Origin: Shinella zoogloeoides
GTDB lineage: Bacteria; Pseudomonadota; Alphaproteobacteria; Rhizobiales; Rhizobiaceae
Direction of reading: 5' to 3'
NCBI RefSeq assembly: GCF_020883495.1
Contig: NZ_CP086612.1
Span: 186,001 to 250,000 of the forward strand
DNA length: 64,000 bases
Positions within the stretch are counted from its first letter, which is position 1. The number at the start of each line of letters is the position of its first letter. A program made the position numbers and the translations under genes. Shown piece by piece: positions 18,930 to 27,721 of the stretch. The notes beneath the pieces are model-generated. The model was not told where the DNA came from. It saw only the letters and a program-made list of their open reading frames with translations, and did not search any database.

Positions 18930-18949
18930 CCGGCGGCCTCGGCCGCCGG
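18930..18949 (+). other. GC-rich hairpin between the permease and the hydroxylase genes
   Basis: CCGGCGGC and GCCGCCGG form a perfect 8-bp stem with a CTCG loop in the 89-nt gap. No T-run follows, so it may tune downstream expression rather than end transcription. Confidence 0.4.
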
Positions 18950-19001
18950 AGCCCCGAACCCCGGCCCCGAGCGGCCGGCGGCCTGATCCCGGAGGAATGC
19001 C

Positions 19002-19865
19002 ATGAGGCGCTTTGAATACCATAGGGCGGACACGCTGGAGCATGCATCCCGTCTCCTCACCGATCTCGGTGACGATACCTTCCTGTTCAACGGCGGCACG
19101 GACCTTCTGGTCGAGATCCGCGAGCGGCTGCGCCGCGTGCGCCACGTCGTCGACATCAAGCAGATCCCCGGCATGTCCGACATCACCTATGACGAGACGC
19201 GGGGCCTGAGTTTTGGCGCGCTTGTCACGGTCGGCCGGCTGGAGCGCCTGCCGCTGGTGCGCAAGCTCTATCCCAACCTGCGCGCGGCGCTCGCCTCGCT
19301 CGGCTCCATCCAGGTGCGCAACCGCGCCACGGTGGTCGGCAATGTCTGTCGCGCCTCGCCCTCGGCCGATACGATCCCGCCGCTGATCGCCGACGGCGCT
19401 TTCATCCACATCTACAGCCGCACGAACATGCGCGTCGTGCCGCTCGCCGAATTCTTCACCGGCCCCGGCAAGACCGTGCTCGCCAAGGGTGAGATCGTCA
19501 CCGGCATCACCGTGCCGCCGGCCGCCGACAATGCCGGCAAGGCCTATATCAAGCACGGCCGCCGCAAGGCGATGGAACTGTCCACCGTCGGCGTCGCCGT
19601 CAGCCTTTCCATGGATGACGGCGTGTGCAGCGATATCCGCATCGCGCTCGGCGCGGTCGGCGCGACCGTTCTGCGCGCGCCGGAGGCCGAGGCCATGCTG
19701 CGCGGCAGCAGGCTCGATGACGCCACGGTCAAGAGCGCCGCCAACAAGGCGATGGAGGAATGCACGCCGATCAGCAACGTGCGCGCCAGCGCCGATTACC
19801 GCCGCGACATGGTGGGCGTGCTTACGGGCCGCGCCATCAAACAGGCTTTGGAGACTTTCGCATGA
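19002..19865 (+). CDS. Molybdenum hydroxylase FAD-binding subunit
   Basis: 287 aa. FAD-binding motifs of the xanthine dehydrogenase/CoxM type are visible: NGGTDLLVEIRER near residue 28 and ATVVGNVCRASPSADTIPPL in the middle, followed by the CO-dehydrogenase flavoprotein C-terminal domain. The stop overlaps the next ATG (ATGA). With the next two genes it forms a complete three-subunit hydroxylase, ordered medium, small, large, that transfers electrons from the Mo centre through 2Fe-2S clusters to FAD. Confidence 0.92.
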   Translation: MRRFEYHRADTLEHASRLLTDLGDDTFLFNGGTDLLVEIRERLRRVRHVVDIKQIPGMSDITYDETRGLSFGALVTVGRLERLPLVRKLYPNLRAALASLGSIQVRNRATVVGNVCRASPSADTIPPLIADGAFIHIYSRTNMRVVPLAEFFTGPGKTVLAKGEIVTGITVPPAADNAGKAYIKHGRRKAMELSTVGVAVSLSMDDGVCSDIRIALGAVGATVLRAPEAEAMLRGSRLDDATVKSAANKAMEECTPISNVRASADYRRDMVGVLTGRAIKQALETFA

Positions 19866-20344
19866 AACGGATCGTTGAATTCACCGTGAACGGCGAAGAG
19901 CGCGAGATGGCGGTCGAGACCTGCTGTTCGCTGCTCGACGCGCTGCGCGACGATGTCGGCCTCACCGGCACCAAGAAGGGCTGCGACGTCGGCGACTGCG
20001 GCGCCTGCACCGTCATCGTCGACGGCCAGCCGGTCAATGCCTGTCTCATGCTCGCCGTCGAGGCCGAGGGCCGCACCGTCGAGACCATCGAGGGCCTTCA
20101 GCCGGGCGTCGACGTGCTGCACCCGCTGCAGGACGCCTTCATGCGCCACGGCGCGTCCCAGTGCGGCTTCTGCACGCCGGGCATCCTGATGATGGCCAAG
20201 AAGCTGCTCGAGGACAATCCGAACCCGACCGACGAGGAAATCCGCTTCGGTCTCAGCGGCAATATCTGCCGCTGCACCGGCTACACGAAGATTTTCGACG
20301 CGATCAAATCCGCCGCGCTCGAGATGGAGGCTGCAAGATCATGA
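19862..20344 (+). CDS. Molybdenum hydroxylase 2Fe-2S subunit
   Basis: 160 aa from the ATG at 19862, which overlaps the preceding stop. Eight Cys for two 2Fe-2S clusters are visible: the plant-ferredoxin-like set in GCDVGDCGACTVIVDG plus NAC, and the alpha-helical set CGFC and GNICRCTGY. Length and motif spacing are those of small subunits such as HcrC, NdhS and CoxS. Its stop overlaps the start of the large subunit. Confidence 0.94.
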   Translation: MKRIVEFTVNGEEREMAVETCCSLLDALRDDVGLTGTKKGCDVGDCGACTVIVDGQPVNACLMLAVEAEGRTVETIEGLQPGVDVLHPLQDAFMRHGASQCGFCTPGILMMAKKLLEDNPNPTDEEIRFGLSGNICRCTGYTKIFDAIKSAALEMEAARS

Positions 20345-22665
20345 ACGTAACAACCCCTGTCGAAAAGCGCGACTTCAAGGAAAAGAGCGATTTCAAGATC
20401 GTCGGCAAGAGCGTCAAGCGCGAGGATGTCGTCGAGAAGGTGACGGGCGAGGCCGAATATACCGGCGACGTCAAGCTGCCCGGCATGCTGCACGGCAAGA
20501 TCAAGCGCGCCGCCATCGCCCATGCCCGCATCAAGAGCATCGACGTCAGCAAGGCGCTCGCCTATCCGGGCGTCAAGGCCGTGCTGACCCATGAGAACGT
20601 GCCGCGCGTGCTGCATTACGGCTCGCCGCATCCGCGCTCGGCCTCCTGCACCAAGGACCAGTACATCCTCGACAACAAGGTGCGCTTCTGGGGCGAGGGC
20701 GTCGCCGCCGTCGCCGCCATCAGCGAGGAGATCGCCGACGAGGCGCTCGACCTGATCGAGGTCGAATACGAGGCCCTGCCGGCCGTCTTCGAGCCGGAAG
20801 ACGCCGCCCTGCCGGGCGCGCCGCTGATCCACGACGTCGGCCCGGGCGGCAACCTGGTGCTCGATCCGGTGCGCGTCAACCGCGGCGACGTCGAGGCCGG
20901 CTTCGCCGAAGCCGACTTCATCCTCGAAGGCACCTTCTCCGGCGGCCGTCCGCATCCCGCTTACATGGAGCCGAATGTCTGCATCGCGGACTGGGACGGC
21001 ACAAACAAGCTGACCTTCTGGACCTCGACGCAGACCGCCTTCATGGTGCGCGGCATCCTTGCCGAAGTGCTCGGCCTGCCGCTCACCAAGGTGCGCGTCC
21101 TCGTCGACCATATGGGCGGCGGCTTCGGCGCCAAGCAGGACTGCTTCCAGCACGAATTTTTGTGCGCGCTTCTCGCCAAGGAGACGCGCCGTCCGGTCAA
21201 GATGGAGTTCACCCGCCACGAGACCTTCGTGGCCGGCCGCGCGCGCCATCCCTGCCGGATCTGGCTGAAGCAGGGCTTCAAGAACGACGGCACGCTCGTC
21301 GCCCGCGACATGAAGCTGGTTTACGATTCGGGCGCTTACGGTTCGCACGGTCCGGGCGTGACCATCGTCGGCACCAATGCCGCGACCTCGCTCTATCGCT
21401 GCGAGAACGTGCGTCTTGAAGGCCGCTGCCTCTACACCAACACGCCGATCAACGGCGCGTTCCGCGGCTATGGCGTGGTGCAGAGCTACTATGCGCTCGA
21501 CATCCAGATGGACGAGGCCGCCGAACGGCTCGGCATGGACCCGGCCGAACTGAAGCTGAAGAACGTGGTGCGCGAGGGCGATATCGCTCCCTCCGGTCAC
21601 CCGATCCTCGGCCATGGCCTGGAAATCTGCCTCCAGCACGGCCTTGACGTGGTCGACTGGAAGAAGCTGCGCGGCCGCGACCGCACGCCGGATTCCAAGC
21701 GTCCCCATATCCGCAAGGGCTGGGGCATCGGCTGCGAAATGCACGGTTCCTCCGCCTATCCGGGCATCAAGGAACAGGGCAACGCCACCGTGAAGGTCAA
21801 CGAGGACGGCACGGTGACGCTGCTCACCGGCGCTGCCGGCCTCGGCACCGGCGCGCATACCGCGCTGGCGCAGATCGTCGCCGAAGAACTCGGCGTGCGC
21901 TTCGAGGACGTCGGCACCATCCACGGCGACACGGACGTCGTGCCGTGGGATATCGGCGCCTTCGCCAGCCACACGACCTATCTCGTCGGCACCGCCGCCA
22001 AGATGGCCGCCACCAAGGTCCGCGCCGAGGTTCTCGACCGCGCGGCCATGAAGCTGCAGGTCAAGGCCGAGGAACTGGACCTTTCCGAAGGCAAGGTCTT
22101 CGTTTCGGCCGAGCCGGGCCGCTTCATGACGGTCGCCGAGGCGATGGGTCCCTCGCGGGGCATTCCCGCCGCCAACATCGTGGCGAACGGCACCTATGAG
22201 CCGACCAAGTCCTATTCCTTCGCCGTCCACTTCACCGAGGTGGATGTCGATACGGAAACGGGCATCGTCGAGGTCAAGCGCGTCGTGCCGGTGCACGATA
22301 TCGGCAAGGTCATCCACCCGATCGCCGCGCAGGGCCAGATCGAGGGCGGCATCCAGCAGGGCATCGGCCACACGTTGACCGAGGACTATGTCATCGACAA
22401 GAAGACCGGCCGCTCGCTCAATGCCGGCCTCGTCGACTACAAGATGCCGTTGTCCATGGACATGCCCGATATCGAGACTATTATCCTGGAAGCTGCACCC
22501 GATCCGGGCGGCCCCTGGGGCGCCAAGGGCGTGGGCGAGGATCCGATCATCGCGATCGGCCCCTCGATCTCCAACGCCATCTATGACGCGATCGGCGTGC
22601 GGTTCCACCACTATCCGATCACCCCGGAAGACGTACTGAAAGCCTTGAGGGAGAAGGGCCAATGA
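20341..22665 (+). CDS. Molybdenum hydroxylase large, molybdopterin-binding subunit
   Basis: 774 aa from the ATG at 20341, overlapping the upstream stop. Molybdopterin motifs include GGGFGAKQD, GAFRGYGVVQ, GTGAHTALAQ and the C-terminal GAKGVGED, whose Glu is the active-site base of the xanthine oxidase family. The sequence is nearer in style to 4-hydroxybenzoyl-CoA reductase and nicotinate-type subunits than to classical XdhB, so the substrate may be a non-purine ring; this is a judgement by eye. Maturation by XdhC (encoded at 28.3 kb) implies a sulfurated cofactor. The ATG of the CobW gene overlaps its stop. Confidence 0.92.
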   Translation: MNVTTPVEKRDFKEKSDFKIVGKSVKREDVVEKVTGEAEYTGDVKLPGMLHGKIKRAAIAHARIKSIDVSKALAYPGVKAVLTHENVPRVLHYGSPHPRSASCTKDQYILDNKVRFWGEGVAAVAAISEEIADEALDLIEVEYEALPAVFEPEDAALPGAPLIHDVGPGGNLVLDPVRVNRGDVEAGFAEADFILEGTFSGGRPHPAYMEPNVCIADWDGTNKLTFWTSTQTAFMVRGILAEVLGLPLTKVRVLVDHMGGGFGAKQDCFQHEFLCALLAKETRRPVKMEFTRHETFVAGRARHPCRIWLKQGFKNDGTLVARDMKLVYDSGAYGSHGPGVTIVGTNAATSLYRCENVRLEGRCLYTNTPINGAFRGYGVVQSYYALDIQMDEAAERLGMDPAELKLKNVVREGDIAPSGHPILGHGLEICLQHGLDVVDWKKLRGRDRTPDSKRPHIRKGWGIGCEMHGSSAYPGIKEQGNATVKVNEDGTVTLLTGAAGLGTGAHTALAQIVAEELGVRFEDVGTIHGDTDVVPWDIGAFASHTTYLVGTAAKMAATKVRAEVLDRAAMKLQVKAEELDLSEGKVFVSAEPGRFMTVAEAMGPSRGIPAANIVANGTYEPTKSYSFAVHFTEVDVDTETGIVEVKRVVPVHDIGKVIHPIAAQGQIEGGIQQGIGHTLTEDYVIDKKTGRSLNAGLVDYKMPLSMDMPDIETIILEAAPDPGGPWGAKGVGEDPIIAIGPSISNAIYDAIGVRFHHYPITPEDVLKALREKGQ

Positions 22666-23846
22666 ACATGCATATCGAAGCTGCGAGCCAGCAGAAGCTC
22701 CCGATCACGATCCTCACGGGTTTCCTTGGATCGGGCAAGACGACGCTGCTCAACTACATCCTCACCGAGCGCCACGGCCACCGCATCGCGGTGATCGAGA
22801 ACGAATATGGCGAAGTGGATGTGGACAGCGACCTCGTGCTCGCCTCCGACGAAGAGATCTTCCAGATGCAGAACGGCTGCATCTGCTGCTTCGTCGACGT
22901 GCGCAACGACCTGATCGACGTGATGAAGAAGCTCCTCAGCCACAAGGACAAGTTCGATCACATCATCGTCGAGACATCAGGCCTTGCCGACCCGACGCCC
23001 GTCGCCACCGCCTTCTTCGTCGACCGCAACGTCGCCGAGGAAGTGGAGCTAGACGCCGTGGTGACGCTGGTCGACGCCATGCATATCGACCAGCATCTCT
23101 ACGATCCGGTGCTCGACGGCAGCGACAACCAGGCGGTCAACCAGATCGTCGCGGCCGACCGCATCCTCGTCAACAAGATCGACCTCGCCTCCGAGGAAGC
23201 GCTCGGCTCGCTGGAAGGCTCGCTGCGCAAGCTCAACCAGACCGCGCCGATCCTGCGCTCCACCTATGGCCAGGTCGACCTTTCCAACATCCTCGGCGTC
23301 AAGGGCTTCCGCCCGTCCTACGTGCGCGAGCGCGCGGAAATCCTCGACATCGACATGGACGACGACAGCGATGCGCATGGCCATCATGCCCACGATTGCC
23401 ACGACGCGGCCTGCGACCATCCGGACCACGACCACGGCCATCATCACCATGCATGCACCGATGCGTCCTGCGACAACCCGGATCATCACCACCACGATCA
23501 TGACCACGGCCACAAGAACACCGCAGCGCTGCGCCCGCACAGCCATGACGCGACGGTGAAGTCCCATTCCTTCGTCTATCCCGAGGCTTTCGACGGCGAG
23601 AAGCTCGGCGCGTTCCTGAAGGATTATCTCGGCGAACACGGCGACGACATCTTCCGCACCAAGGGCATCGTCTCGGTGGCGGGCGACAACCGCTTCTTCG
23701 TGCTCCAGGCGGTCCACAAGCTGGTCGATTTCCGGCCGGACCACGCCTGGGGCGAGGATGCGCGGAAGTCGAAATTCGTCTTCATCGGCCGCAACCTCGA
23801 CCGTGACGGCATCGACAGAAGCTTGCGCGCATGCCTGGTCTCCTGA
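22662..23846 (+). CDS. CobW/G3E family GTP-binding metallochaperone with His-rich insert
   Basis: 394 aa. G3E features are clear: Walker A GFLGSGKT at residues 20-27, the metal motif CICC at 73-76, ETSGLADP, NKID at 171-174, and a C-terminal CobW_C domain. Between the domains, residues about 238-295 carry an extraordinary His/Asp/Cys-rich segment (HHAHDCHDAACDHPDHDHGH and more) able to store or hand over metal, usually zinc. The gene overlaps the hydroxylase stop by 4 nt, so it is part of this operon. The likely client is the following pair of metal-dependent amidohydrolases rather than the Mo enzyme, which is inferred. Confidence 0.9.
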   Translation: MNMHIEAASQQKLPITILTGFLGSGKTTLLNYILTERHGHRIAVIENEYGEVDVDSDLVLASDEEIFQMQNGCICCFVDVRNDLIDVMKKLLSHKDKFDHIIVETSGLADPTPVATAFFVDRNVAEEVELDAVVTLVDAMHIDQHLYDPVLDGSDNQAVNQIVAADRILVNKIDLASEEALGSLEGSLRKLNQTAPILRSTYGQVDLSNILGVKGFRPSYVRERAEILDIDMDDDSDAHGHHAHDCHDAACDHPDHDHGHHHHACTDASCDNPDHHHHDHDHGHKNTAALRPHSHDATVKSHSFVYPEAFDGEKLGAFLKDYLGEHGDDIFRTKGIVSVAGDNRFFVLQAVHKLVDFRPDHAWGEDARKSKFVFIGRNLDRDGIDRSLRACLVS

Positions 23847-24244
23847 CGGCGCTTCTCCCGCCCCAGGAAACCTAGCTCAACTCGTTCTGTCTAAACCGCC
23901 CGCGCACCCTCCAGCGCGCGGGCGGACTTTTGTGTTTGTCTATATAATTACTTTAAAAACAATCGGTTGGATTGATTATTTTATTGACATAAAGGCGCCG
24001 TCGTGGTTCCTTTGAGGTCGAGTATAAGCACCGACAATTGCTCACCGTCTGTTGGAAGATGAGGCTGCGATGTCGATGCTGATTGCGAAAGGAACGTCTG
24101 CCGTTCGTACCCCCTGCGGGGTCCCGGCCGTTTCCTCCCGTCCCCGGCATTTCCTGAGATCGCGAATCCACGCCCGGCTTGTCCCGGCGTGGCGTACATC
24201 GTGCGGCCCCGCATCGACCGGACCCTCTACGACAGGAGAACGCA
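23847..24244 (+). promoter_or_regulatory. 398-nt intergenic region: terminator, AT-rich promoter island, short hairpin
   Basis: After the terminator at 23896-23931 comes an AT-rich stretch (23940-24000) containing AAACAATCGG at 23957-23966 (inverse of the site at 17414), an imperfect CAATC/GATTG repeat, and TTGACA at 23984-23989 as a possible -35 box. No convincing -10 box is seen. A small ACCCC-CTGC-GGGGT hairpin lies near 24107. No coding potential is evident. The region probably carries a separate promoter for the amidohydrolase-UbiD-UbiX-XdhC genes. Confidence 0.5.
23896..23931 (+). terminator. Rho-independent terminator after the CobW gene
   Basis: CCGCCCGCGC and GCGCGGGCGG form a perfect 10-bp stem with a 10-nt loop, followed by ACTTTTGTGTTT. 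This would end the NCS2-hydroxylase-CobW transcript. Confidence 0.75.
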
Positions 24245-25168
24245 ATGATAATTGACCTAAGCTGCTACCCCACCGATCTGGTGGACCTGGCTTGGCGCCA
24301 TGACGGACCGCCCTTCACCGGCGACAAGCTTCTGAAGATGATGGACGGCCCGTACTACGTGAACGGCAAGCCGCGCCGCGTCGACATGGCCTTCATTCAG
24401 CCGCCGCAGGGCAACACCATCTACACCCACGAGATCATGGACCTGGAAGGCAAGGCCGCCATCCGCCAGTACATGGGCTACACGGAAAAGATGGTGACCG
24501 AGCATCCCGACCGCTTCCTCGGCTGCTTCGTCTACAATCCGCGTTATGGCGTGCAGAACGGCGTCGACGAAATCGAGCGCTACGCCAAGGAGTTCGATTT
24601 CAAGATGGTCCAGCTGCAGGCGAACATGCACGCCTACCGCCCGGACCGCGCGCTCGACTGGCTGCGTCCGGCCATGAAGAAGTGCGCCGAGCTCGGCCTG
24701 ATGGTGAAGGTACATACCGGCGACGGCCCGTACTCGATCCCGACCGAGTTCTACCCGATCATCCGCGAGTTCCCGGAAGTCAACTTCATCCTCGCCCACT
24801 TCGGCGTCCAGACGGGCGGCGTTTACGTGTTCGAGCCGATGCAGATGGCCCTCGACACGCCGAGCGTCTACGTCGAATCGGGCTGGTGCCTCCAGTCGCG
24901 TATCGTCGAATTCGCCAAGGTCCTGCCCAAGCACAAGATCCTCTTCGGCTCCGACACCCCGCCGAACGAGCCGGGCATGTGGATCAACCTTCTGGAAGTC
25001 CTCTGCCACGAGCCGCCGCAGGGCCTGAACCTCTCCGAGGACGACCTGGAAGACTATCTGGGCAACAACCTCGCCCGCATGATCGGCCTCGAGCCGACCA
25101 AGCCGCCGGCAAGCGTCGAGGAAGCCGAGGCGTATCTGCGCCAGCACGGCATCTCCATCGCCGCGTAA
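24245..25168 (+). CDS. Amidohydrolase-2 (ACMSD-like) family paralogue lacking the HxH metal motif
   Basis: 307 aa from the ATG at 24245, preceded by AGGAG. It is strongly similar to the next protein over its whole length, yet where that one starts MIIDTHLHPTNL this one reads MIIDLSCYPTDL, so both His of the HxH metal pair are replaced (Ser6 and Tyr8). Later ligands are kept: VHTGDGP, AHFG and GSDTPPNEPG. Family members are metal-dependent decarboxylases or hydrolases. This copy is either inactive alone, a partner subunit of the intact paralogue, or uses another metal geometry. Confidence 0.85.
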   Translation: MIIDLSCYPTDLVDLAWRHDGPPFTGDKLLKMMDGPYYVNGKPRRVDMAFIQPPQGNTIYTHEIMDLEGKAAIRQYMGYTEKMVTEHPDRFLGCFVYNPRYGVQNGVDEIERYAKEFDFKMVQLQANMHAYRPDRALDWLRPAMKKCAELGLMVKVHTGDGPYSIPTEFYPIIREFPEVNFILAHFGVQTGGVYVFEPMQMALDTPSVYVESGWCLQSRIVEFAKVLPKHKILFGSDTPPNEPGMWINLLEVLCHEPPQGLNLSEDDLEDYLGNNLARMIGLEPTKPPASVEEAEAYLRQHGISIAA

Positions 25169-25185
25169 ACTGAACGGAGTGAACA

Positions 25186-26133
25186 ATGATCATCGATACC
25201 CATCTTCACCCGACCAACCTCGTCGACGAGGCGTGGCGTCATACGGGTACGCCCTTCACGGGCGAGCGCATGCTCAAGCTGATGGACGGCCCCTACATGA
25301 TCAACGGCAAGCCGCGCCGTATCGACATGGGCTTCATCCAGCCGCCGCCGGGCAACACCGGCTACCGTGACGGCAACCGCAAGGGCCGCGAAGGCATTCG
25401 CGACTACATGGCCTATATTGCCGAGCTGTGCGAGAAGTACCCGGACCGCTTCATCGGCAACTTCAACTACAACCCGCGCTGGGGGCCTGAAAACGGCGCA
25501 GCGGAGCTGGAATTCCACGTCAAGGAATACGGCTTCAAGATGCTGAAGCTGCATGCCAACATGCACGGCTACCGTCCCGACCGCGCGCTGGAATGGCTGC
25601 GTCCGGCGATGAAGAAGTGCGCCGAACTCGGCGTCGTCGTCCTCATCCACACCGGCGACGGCCCCTACACGATCCCGACGATGTTCTACCCGATCATCCG
25701 CGAGTTCCCGATGGTCAACTTCATCATCGGTCACTTCGGCATCCAGACGGGCGGCAACTACTCGTTCGAGTCCTTCTGGATGGCGATGGACACGCCGAAC
25801 GTCTACTGCGAATCCGGCTGGTGCTTCCAGTCGCGCATCGTGGAGTTCGCCCAGCAGCTTCCGAAGAACAAGATCGTCTTCGGCACGGACAGCCCGCCGA
25901 ACGACCCGGGCATGTGGCTGCGCGAACTGGAAGTGCTCTGCAAGGATCCGCCGCACGGCATCAACCTCTCCGAGGACGATCTGGAAGGCTATCTCGGCAA
26001 CAACATCGCCAAGCTCGTAGGCATCGACCCGTCCCCGCCGCCGCGTGACCTGAAGGACGCCCAGGCGCGCCTGACGGACTCCTATGCCGGCGTCGACCGC
26101 GCCACCGGCAAGCACCTGCTGCAGCCGGCCTGA
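25186..26133 (+). CDS. Amidohydrolase-2 (ACMSD-like) family protein, intact metal site
   Basis: 315 aa, 17 nt after the previous gene. The TIM-barrel metal motifs are complete: DTHLHPTNL at the N-terminus, HTGDGP near residue 160, GHFG, and GTDSPPNDPG with the catalytic Asp. The family includes ACMSD, gamma-resorcylate decarboxylase, 5-carboxyvanillate decarboxylase and isoorotate decarboxylase as well as lactone and amide hydrolases. With UbiD next door, either a second decarboxylation or hydrolysis of a ring-cleaved product is possible. Confidence 0.88.
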   Translation: MIIDTHLHPTNLVDEAWRHTGTPFTGERMLKLMDGPYMINGKPRRIDMGFIQPPPGNTGYRDGNRKGREGIRDYMAYIAELCEKYPDRFIGNFNYNPRWGPENGAAELEFHVKEYGFKMLKLHANMHGYRPDRALEWLRPAMKKCAELGVVVLIHTGDGPYTIPTMFYPIIREFPMVNFIIGHFGIQTGGNYSFESFWMAMDTPNVYCESGWCFQSRIVEFAQQLPKNKIVFGTDSPPNDPGMWLRELEVLCKDPPHGINLSEDDLEGYLGNNIAKLVGIDPSPPPRDLKDAQARLTDSYAGVDRATGKHLLQPA

Positions 26134-26139
26134 CAATGA

Positions 26140-26164
26140 CGCCCGCCGCCTCAAGCGGCGGGCG
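26140..26164 (+). other. Hairpin after the second amidohydrolase gene
   Basis: CGCCCGCCGC and GCGGCGGGCG pair perfectly over 10 bp with a CTCAA loop, 6 nt past the stop codon. No T-run follows, so it is at best a weak terminator. It directly precedes the RIME-like repeat. Confidence 0.45.
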
Positions 26165-26168
26165 AAGG

Positions 26169-26284
26169 CCCCCTCATCCGGCCCTGCGGGCCACCTTCTC
26201 CCCGAGGGGAGAAGGGGAGTGCGGACCTCACGGTTTTCCCCCTTCTCCCCCCGGGGAGAAGGTGCCGGCAGGCGGATGAGGGGG
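26169..26284. repeat. RIME-like rhizobial intergenic palindromic element
   Basis: The left half begins CCCCCTCATCCGGCC and CCACCTTCTCCCC; the right half is its inverse, GGGGAGAAGGTGCC to GGATGAGGGGG. Between them are further CTTCTCCCC/GGGGAGAAG pairs. This large interrupted palindrome matches the look of RIME elements that are spread through intergenic regions of Rhizobium, Ensifer and relatives. It separates the amidohydrolase pair from UbiD within the same orientation. Confidence 0.7.
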
Positions 26285-26341
26285 CTTTTCCATATCGGGC
26301 GGACAGACGCGCCGCCAACCCCGAGCGACCCGAGGCCGAAC

Positions 26342-27715
26342 ATGACCCAGTACCACAAGCAAGACGTCCGCCGCTTCCTGGCCGATTACAGCGCCGAGCA
26401 TCCCGAGGACGTCATCACCATCGACCGGCCGGTCTCGGACGATCAGGACGCCACCGCGCTGATCTGGAACCTCGCGGACAAGGGCCAGCACCAGATGCTG
26501 CACCTGAAGAATGTCAGCGGCATCGGCGCTGAAGTCGTCTGCAATATCTTCGCCTCGCGCGACCGTATCGCCCGCCTTCTCGGCTCGACCGCCGACAAGC
26601 TGCACGAGGCCTATCAGGCGCGTTCCAACAAGCCCTTCGCGCCGGAAGTGCTGGAAAGCGGCCCGATCACCGAGGAGATCATCTCCGGTGACGACGTGGA
26701 CCTCCATGCGCTGCCGATGCTCAAGCACTTCGACACCGACCGTGCGAAATACATCACGTCCGGCATCGTCATCGGCGAGCACCCGGAAACCGGGGCCGGC
26801 AATCTCAGCTATCACCGCGCGATGATCCATTCGAAGAATTCGCTCGCCACCTCGCTGCATTCGCGCGGCCATCTCTGGCGCCTGATGAACATGGCGAAGG
26901 AGAAGGGCAAGCCGATGCCGGTCGCCATGGTGATCGGCGGCCATCCGCTGTTCATGATCGCCGCCTCCGCCCGCCTTGCCTTCGGCGAGGACGAGCGCGA
27001 CGTCGCCGGCGGCCTGATGGGCGAACCCTTGCAGGTCGTGCGCACGCCGAAATACGGCATCCGCGTTCCCGCTTATGCGGAAATCGTGCTGGAAGGCGTG
27101 CTGGACCCGGAAGCGCATGTCGAGGAAGGCCCGTTCGGCGAGTTCACCGGCTATTCCTCCGACCGCTCGACCAACAACCTCTTCACCGTCGAGACCGTCA
27201 TGCGCCGGCGCGACGCCATGCTCGTCTCCGTCGCGGGCGGCAATTCGGCCGAACACCTCAACCTCGGCCGCGTGCCGCGCGAAGCGGAAGTGGTGGAGAA
27301 GCTGAAGGCCCGCTTCCCCTCGATCACCGCCGTTCACTACCCGTCCTCGGGCACCCATTTCCATGCCTATATCGCGATGAACCAGACCCGCGAGGGCGAG
27401 GCGCGGCAGGTCATGCTCGGGCTTCTGGGCTGGGACCAGTATTTGAAGAACGTCATCGTGGTGGATGCGGATGTCGACATCACCAAGGACAGTGAAGTGC
27501 TCTGGGCGCTCGCCACCCACTTCCAGCCGCACAAGGATGTCGTTATCATCGAGGGGTTGCCGGGCAATGCGCTCGATCCGTCGGCCAGCGGCATCGGCAC
27601 CACTTCGCGCATGGGCCTCGACGCCACGCGCGGACCGAACTTCCATGGGGTACGCGCCCGCATCAGCGACGAGGCCACGGCCCGGGCCGCGGCGCTCCTC
27701 AAAAGCGTGGGATAA
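26342..27715 (+). CDS. UbiD family prenyl-FMN-dependent decarboxylase
   Basis: 457 aa. UbiD-fold motifs are visible: GNLSYHRAMIHSKNS with the conserved Arg, VIGGHPLFMIAAS, the Glu-bearing EEGPFGEFTGYSS, and GIGTTSRMGLDATR near the C-terminus. These enzymes reversibly decarboxylate unsaturated or aromatic acids using prenylated FMN made by UbiX, whose gene lies 6 nt downstream. It is shorter than UbiQ-pathway UbiD and lies in a catabolic cluster, so it is a degradative member. Substrate unknown. Confidence 0.92.
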   Translation: MTQYHKQDVRRFLADYSAEHPEDVITIDRPVSDDQDATALIWNLADKGQHQMLHLKNVSGIGAEVVCNIFASRDRIARLLGSTADKLHEAYQARSNKPFAPEVLESGPITEEIISGDDVDLHALPMLKHFDTDRAKYITSGIVIGEHPETGAGNLSYHRAMIHSKNSLATSLHSRGHLWRLMNMAKEKGKPMPVAMVIGGHPLFMIAASARLAFGEDERDVAGGLMGEPLQVVRTPKYGIRVPAYAEIVLEGVLDPEAHVEEGPFGEFTGYSSDRSTNNLFTVETVMRRRDAMLVSVAGGNSAEHLNLGRVPREAEVVEKLKARFPSITAVHYPSSGTHFHAYIAMNQTREGEARQVMLGLLGWDQYLKNVIVVDADVDITKDSEVLWALATHFQPHKDVVIIEGLPGNALDPSASGIGTTSRMGLDATRGPNFHGVRARISDEATARAAALLKSVG

Positions 27716-27721
27716 AAGGGC

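Noticed and set aside
18930..18949. Terminator after the NCS2 gene
   Set aside because: No T-run after the stem, and the downstream genes are in the same orientation with a good ribosome site.
20281..22662. Very long minus-strand open frame opposite the Mo large subunit
   Set aside because: Low-complexity Ala/Asp/Gly/Arg-rich translation without any motif; it is the antisense of a GC-rich gene with strong codon bias.
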